Positions 59,591 through 64,000 of a stretch of 64,000 nt of DNA are shown here, piece after piece. The position numbers and the translations under genes were made by a program. Below the pieces are notes generated by a model, which made no database searches, was not told the origin of the DNA, and saw nothing but the letters and a program-made list of their open reading frames with translations. The stretch is from Helochares maculicollis. Lineage: Eukaryota; Arthropoda; Insecta; Coleoptera; Hydrophilidae. The first letter of the stretch is position 1. Every line of letters begins with the position of its first letter. The stretch is from positions 1-64,000 of the forward strand of contig JAWQRO010000053.1 in NCBI GenBank assembly GCA_033557835.1. Direction: 5' to 3'.

Positions 59591-61442
59591 CCTTGTATCC
59601 CTTGCGTACACCAGTCATATCATAGAGGTAGAAAATTTGAAAACACATTTTTTCATTGCTTTTCATCAGGTTTCGAGTATTTGATGATATAGTGAAAAAT
59701 TATATCTAAAATTTTCATTGTATTTGTCTTTATATAGACTAAAGTCTACACAACAGTCAGTGATTATATGAAGATTCTGCACAATAATAGGATGTATAGC
59801 CTATGGATCTTCCAGACTTTTTGTGCAAGTTTTCAACGCTTAATACTGTTTTCTGAAATCAGTATACAGAAATTAAAAATTAAATCGATTCATAAATCAC
59901 AGAAGCATTCGATTTTCAGTTAACTACCTGACTAACAATTTTAAGATTTAACACGAGGTGGGCAAACATTAAATAATAATTATCAAATCAATATACGTGA
60001 AATGGAAATGTGCAAATGTTTTACACCAATACCAAATTCGTGTGACAATATTACAAGAGAAACAATAGATCACTCATTATGAAAATGGTATAGACATGGG
60101 AAAGGACGCTTGCGACTAGTTCCAGTCTCAGAACGAAAATGGTAATCAATTTATTACTGCTAACAATTCAGTATGCCCAATATGCAATAGACTATAAATT
60201 AATTATTGTCCCAAAAATAGCCTATGCACCATCTGATAGGCTATTTAAAGTTAATATGCTAGACGTTAGGGTTATTTATGTCATGTAGAATACTATTAAC
60301 GAAGCATATTTCCTCACATTAATAATACCAACCCATAAATTCATAGTTGCTTAACTTAAGGGGAGGTCTCCAATATTGCTTCTATTTGAGGCCACTTATT
60401 CCACGTTTCTAATGAGTTATTTATAGTTGGGCACGTTTCTTGTGTTAGACGTTAGAAGTTGTAGCCTTCTTTATGCCATATACAGCTCATCATCTGTGAC
60501 AGCGGTATGTCTTTCCAACTGGCGTATCCAGTACATAAATATATTTATAATTCAAAATAATGGTACTTTAATTCACTAGGAAGTAATTGCAAACAAATTC
60601 TTCCTGCATATATACCTCGTATGGCCTGCATCATGGTCTAGATGCTTTCTATGACCTTTTGACAGGATATAAACGTAATTTACTGTATATTAATTGCAAT
60701 ATATGTCATTCATAAACTTTCTTGCTGCATGAACATTAAAAGCAATGTCAAAATACAGAGAATGTAAGAAATCGTATTTCTTAATAAATTCGACAAATAG
60801 AATAATAAATAAAATGCATTAAATTATAAATAAAAATGAAAGCAATCTCTTTTTGATGGACAGCAGCCGTCAATGTAGTTCATCAACTGCATCTTCATTT
60901 CTCAATATCGATGTGATTAATAATATGGCCCGGCCGTAAAGCAAACATTTGGCCGTGCTTATTACAATTCGTAATCGAGAAAGCTTTTCATACAGCAAAT
61001 GGATTTTTTCTTCGGTCGTCGGCAATTAAGGCACCGAAAAGGTAAAGTTTGAGTCACTTTACTAATTGGTACTCTCTGAAGTACCTTTTATGCTGAGAAT
61101 CAGAATTGTTGATACTTGTGGTATAAGTTGATGCCTATACGAATAATTGATGGCGGCACAAGGCAGTGTTGAAATCAATTCCTCGTTATATTCAGACAGC
61201 AATGCAAATATCACTATTATTCGTCGGCATTTTGTACACTAATACACAGATGTTGTGGCTATAATCCCGAAAAATTATCAGCAGTGCGAAAAAATATTCT
61301 TAAACGAACAGGAATTTATTAGTAATGAGAAACCAATATTAAAAACGAAAAGCGTGTTACGTTTAAATTAATTTTTTATATCGATCATACTGTTAAAAAC
61401 TTATGCCTATTCGAATTATTGATACTGATTTGTTTATTTCAG

Positions 61443-61613
61443 CCACGAGAAAGGGGTGTGATGCGCTTCCACATGCTACACAACATCGACACAGCTCTGC
61501 ATTTCCTCCACTGTAAAAAGATAAAATTGGTCAACATCCGTTCCGAAGATATTGTCGATGGAAACCCAAAACTGACCCTCGGCTTAATATGGACCATCAT
61601 TTTGCACTTCCAG
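61443..61613 (+). CDS. shot: shot exon: end of CH1 domain
   Basis: A 171-nt exon of 57 codons, from [19 protein letters not shown] through [16 protein letters not shown] to [17 protein letters not shown]. This completes CH1: the PRE.G.MRFH.L start, the [20 protein letters not shown] core and the last helix are diagnostic of the spectraplakin/plectin/spectrin CH1 fold and include a main actin-contact helix. The acceptor is tgtttatttcag (AG at 61441-61442) and the donor is CAG|GTAAGT at 61614, a full consensus. Phase 0 on both sides. The next expected residues, the ISDI linker and CH2, are not found in the remaining 2.4 kb, so the gene continues past the window. Confidence 0.95.
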
Positions 61614-64000
61614 GTAAGTCTCGCTTTTAAACCCAACACTCAAGCGAAGTAAACAGAGTCTTTCATAAAAAGTGCAGAAAACATCCAAATGGTTTTGTTC
61701 TTGAAACACCATTAAAAATAACCATATTTGCAGTTTCTATGAATTAGCTACATTTGTGTTTCTTTATACAATAATTAAATGTCAAGTGCGTCCAGTATTA
61801 AAAAGGTCAGTTAGATTAGCATTCATCTTAAACTACGGCAATTCTCTAAAAATGACAAAGTGAAATTATTTAAATTAATTACGTCCTCTGGACACAATCC
61901 GTTCACATGACCGCCCGGTTCGCTTATTAATAAAAATTTACCCAACTGGCAGGTGCTCAACTCGCACTAATTTTTATTATGCCAATTTAAATCCAAATTG
62001 TTATGAAATACGACGAAAATATACAAATAAGGAAGGCTTTTTGTTTAATTAATAAAGCGCAACGACATGCTATTAATTTGCCGAAATGTTAAAGGCTTAC
62101 GAAACTTTTACCTGGAAGTGTGTGGCAACTTAAACAAATCTAAATTTTTCAGCAAGCAACCAATTAATGTTAATGCTAATTTAAAATTGTTTATTTATGT
62201 AGGTAAACATGTGATCAAATCGCTGCGTCGCTCGCCAGTTACAATTTTTAACAAAACAAACTTAACTCATGACTTATTTTCAATTCCAAATTTAGCTACC
62301 AATTTTTTATTTGTTAATAACTTGGGCCCTTTGAGTGGTTGCATTGAAATATTTCGTTCGCACTTTTTATAACGATGTTTCACACAAGTCTCTGTTTACA
62401 AAATAAAATACGCCAGTTCTAAAAGGCGCCGACATATTCTAAAAAAATCTCTTCCCTCGTATTTCTGCTTGCTGTTTTTCTAAGGGATGTAAGGTAAGTT
62501 GCGATGATCTTGTTATTCGCTTGCGTAGTTTTGTTGTGCAAAAAGCGCCAGGATACTCATTTACACGAAATTTATTTTGCATCCCTTATTTTACAATTTC
62601 ATTGTTAACAATTAACAGTTTTGTTAAGTCCTTAGCGCCCAAGAACTGGCTGTATCATGTTTTGTTTAGTTGACACCAACACTGCATTTCCTATAATTAC
62701 AAAATAATAGTTTTTTTACAATTTTTAATCACATGTTAATAATTTATTAACGTTTTGATTTTGTCGACAAATCCGTAATAACATTATATTTGCAATTGTA
62801 GGCAGAGACACATAACTGTATTACATATGTACATATTCTACATATTTTATTAGAAATACGTGCATTATAAATAGCGTAAGTGTGGTCTAATTAATAACAA
62901 TAACAAAAATTAATCCAAAGTTGAATTAAAATCGAATTTATCAAGAACACTTCATACTCGCTTGTAATTAATTGGAATAAATTTAAAATTGAATTTATTT
63001 TGCCTATATAAAATATATAAGTTAATGTTTATTGAAATTTAAAAAAATACTAAAGGAATCTGTAGCTTACCGACTGGTTTGCAACCTAGCTAAAGTATAG
63101 CATAGTTTTCTCTGCTACTCAATAGATGGCGTATATCATATTGAGGCGTTTATGTTGAACCTATGTTGGATTAAGGTGCAAATTCCCACTGCATTCGCTT
63201 TCATTCACTAATTCCTAATTATTTTTTATCTTCACCTATTCTCATCATATACAAAGACAATACAAATAAGTTTAATTACTATATGCAAAGCACAGGGGCT
63301 TGTACATTCCGAAGCTCTTAGGAATATATTACACCATATTGTTTTATAATTGGGCGATTCGGATGTGAATGCTATGACAAGTTAATTCTAATTAGGTGGG
63401 AAGCCGCTTTTGAACAGAAACTGCTCTTCATATGAAAGGGGCACCACTTAGCGATAAAAGCCCGAAATTTTTTGCGCTTGATACGATTGAAAGCATCTGT
63501 GGAATCTTTTTCAAATATATGCTTGAAATATGGACAATTGCAACAATTGCGTTACGCAAGTCCATTTCGAGTCGAAATGTTCGCAGATGATGGACCATAT
63601 GGTCCTGGAACGTCGTGGGCCGACAATGAAACATTCCGAACGAATACTTTTACGTTTTTTATCCTGTCAGAAAATCCTTCGGACTCCAAATCCAAATTCG
63701 ACAATCATTCTCACTTTTCGCAACTTATTTCACACCATCCTCCATATATGGAACCCCTTTCAAAAGAACAAACGTGGGCATTTATATTTAGTTTCGTTTT
63801 AATACGCCGTATAAATCACCTGCTCGCGGATGGCATAAAAATTCGTTTTATTAACTCACTTGAAATGTTTCAAATTTTATTGTTGTCGTTATTGGCTAGC
63901 ACTGATGCAACACCACCTGATTTATTGTGGCTATTAGTATTATGAAATCATAATTAAATTAATGTATATGGTAATAATTCCATATATGAATGATTTGGAA
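61614..64000 (+). other. shot intron after CH1, running off the window
   Basis: Starts with the GTAAGT donor and contains no CH2 exon. An open frame of 157 codons (63472-63945, +) and an overlapping 90-codon frame show no known domain. A weak recursive-like word (tttatttatgtag|gtaaac) lies at 62190-62208. Confidence 0.6.

Noticed and set aside
62190..62208. tttatttatgtag|gtaaac as a second recursive splice site
   Set aside because: The pyrimidine tract is interrupted and GTAAAC is a weak donor; it lies only 0.6 kb into the intron, where a ratchet point would do little.

Overview
This window is AT-rich eukaryotic DNA. It is almost all non-coding, with short exons far apart, strong GT/AG splice signals, TA/TTTC microsatellites and many dead mariner-type transposons. 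Together with the protein matches this points to a higher fly (Diptera), with a tephritid-sized genome as the likeliest guess. The species cannot be fixed from the sequence.

The only host gene I can support is the 5' part of short stop (shot), the fly spectraplakin (actin-microtubule cross-linker, orthologous to MACF1/dystonin and related to plectin), on the + strand. Its exons are: an N-terminal coding exon at 19284-19425; a probable alternative first exon at 20462-20534; the first calponin-homology (CH1) exon at 29547-29608; an 18-nt in-frame microexon at 45201-45218; the CH1 middle exon at 51932-52021; and the CH1 end exon at 61443-61613. All phases agree (phase 1, then phase 0 throughout). 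The chain reads through the whole CH1 domain and stops at its last helix. CH2, the plakin/spectrin repeats and the GAS2 domain must lie beyond 64000. Introns are about 10.1, 22.3 (holding the microexon) and 9.4 kb. A textbook recursive (ratcheting) splice site sits at 43933/43934 in the longest intron.

Region by region: 1-18.7 kb is upstream or first-intron DNA with a mariner end (1-351), a mariner scrap (7.1 kb), a complex higher-order repeat (10.4-12.7 kb) and a deleted mariner (17.0-17.8 kb). From 18.7 to 20.5 kb lie the putative 5' UTR and both first exons. From 21.9 to 23.6 kb is a decayed RTE-like LINE. From 31.8 to 34.9 kb are a mariner fragment between 113-bp direct repeats and a nearly full-length mariner with both TIRs. 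From 40.7 to 42.6 kb are two mariner remnants. From 43.9 to 46.9 kb are the recursive site, the microexon and another mariner. From 50.2 to 53.7 kb are a mariner, the CH1 middle exon and a jockey-like LINE. From 57.5 to 59.6 kb are a piggyBac-like pseudogene and a ~388-bp tandem repeat. From 61.4 kb on are the last CH1 exon and the next intron.

Every transposase or reverse transcriptase seen is broken, so the elements are fossils in introns. The most interesting host signals are the conserved-looking CH1 microexon, the recursive splice site and the second promoter/first exon. The most unusual repeat is the 10.4-12.7 kb foldback-like array.
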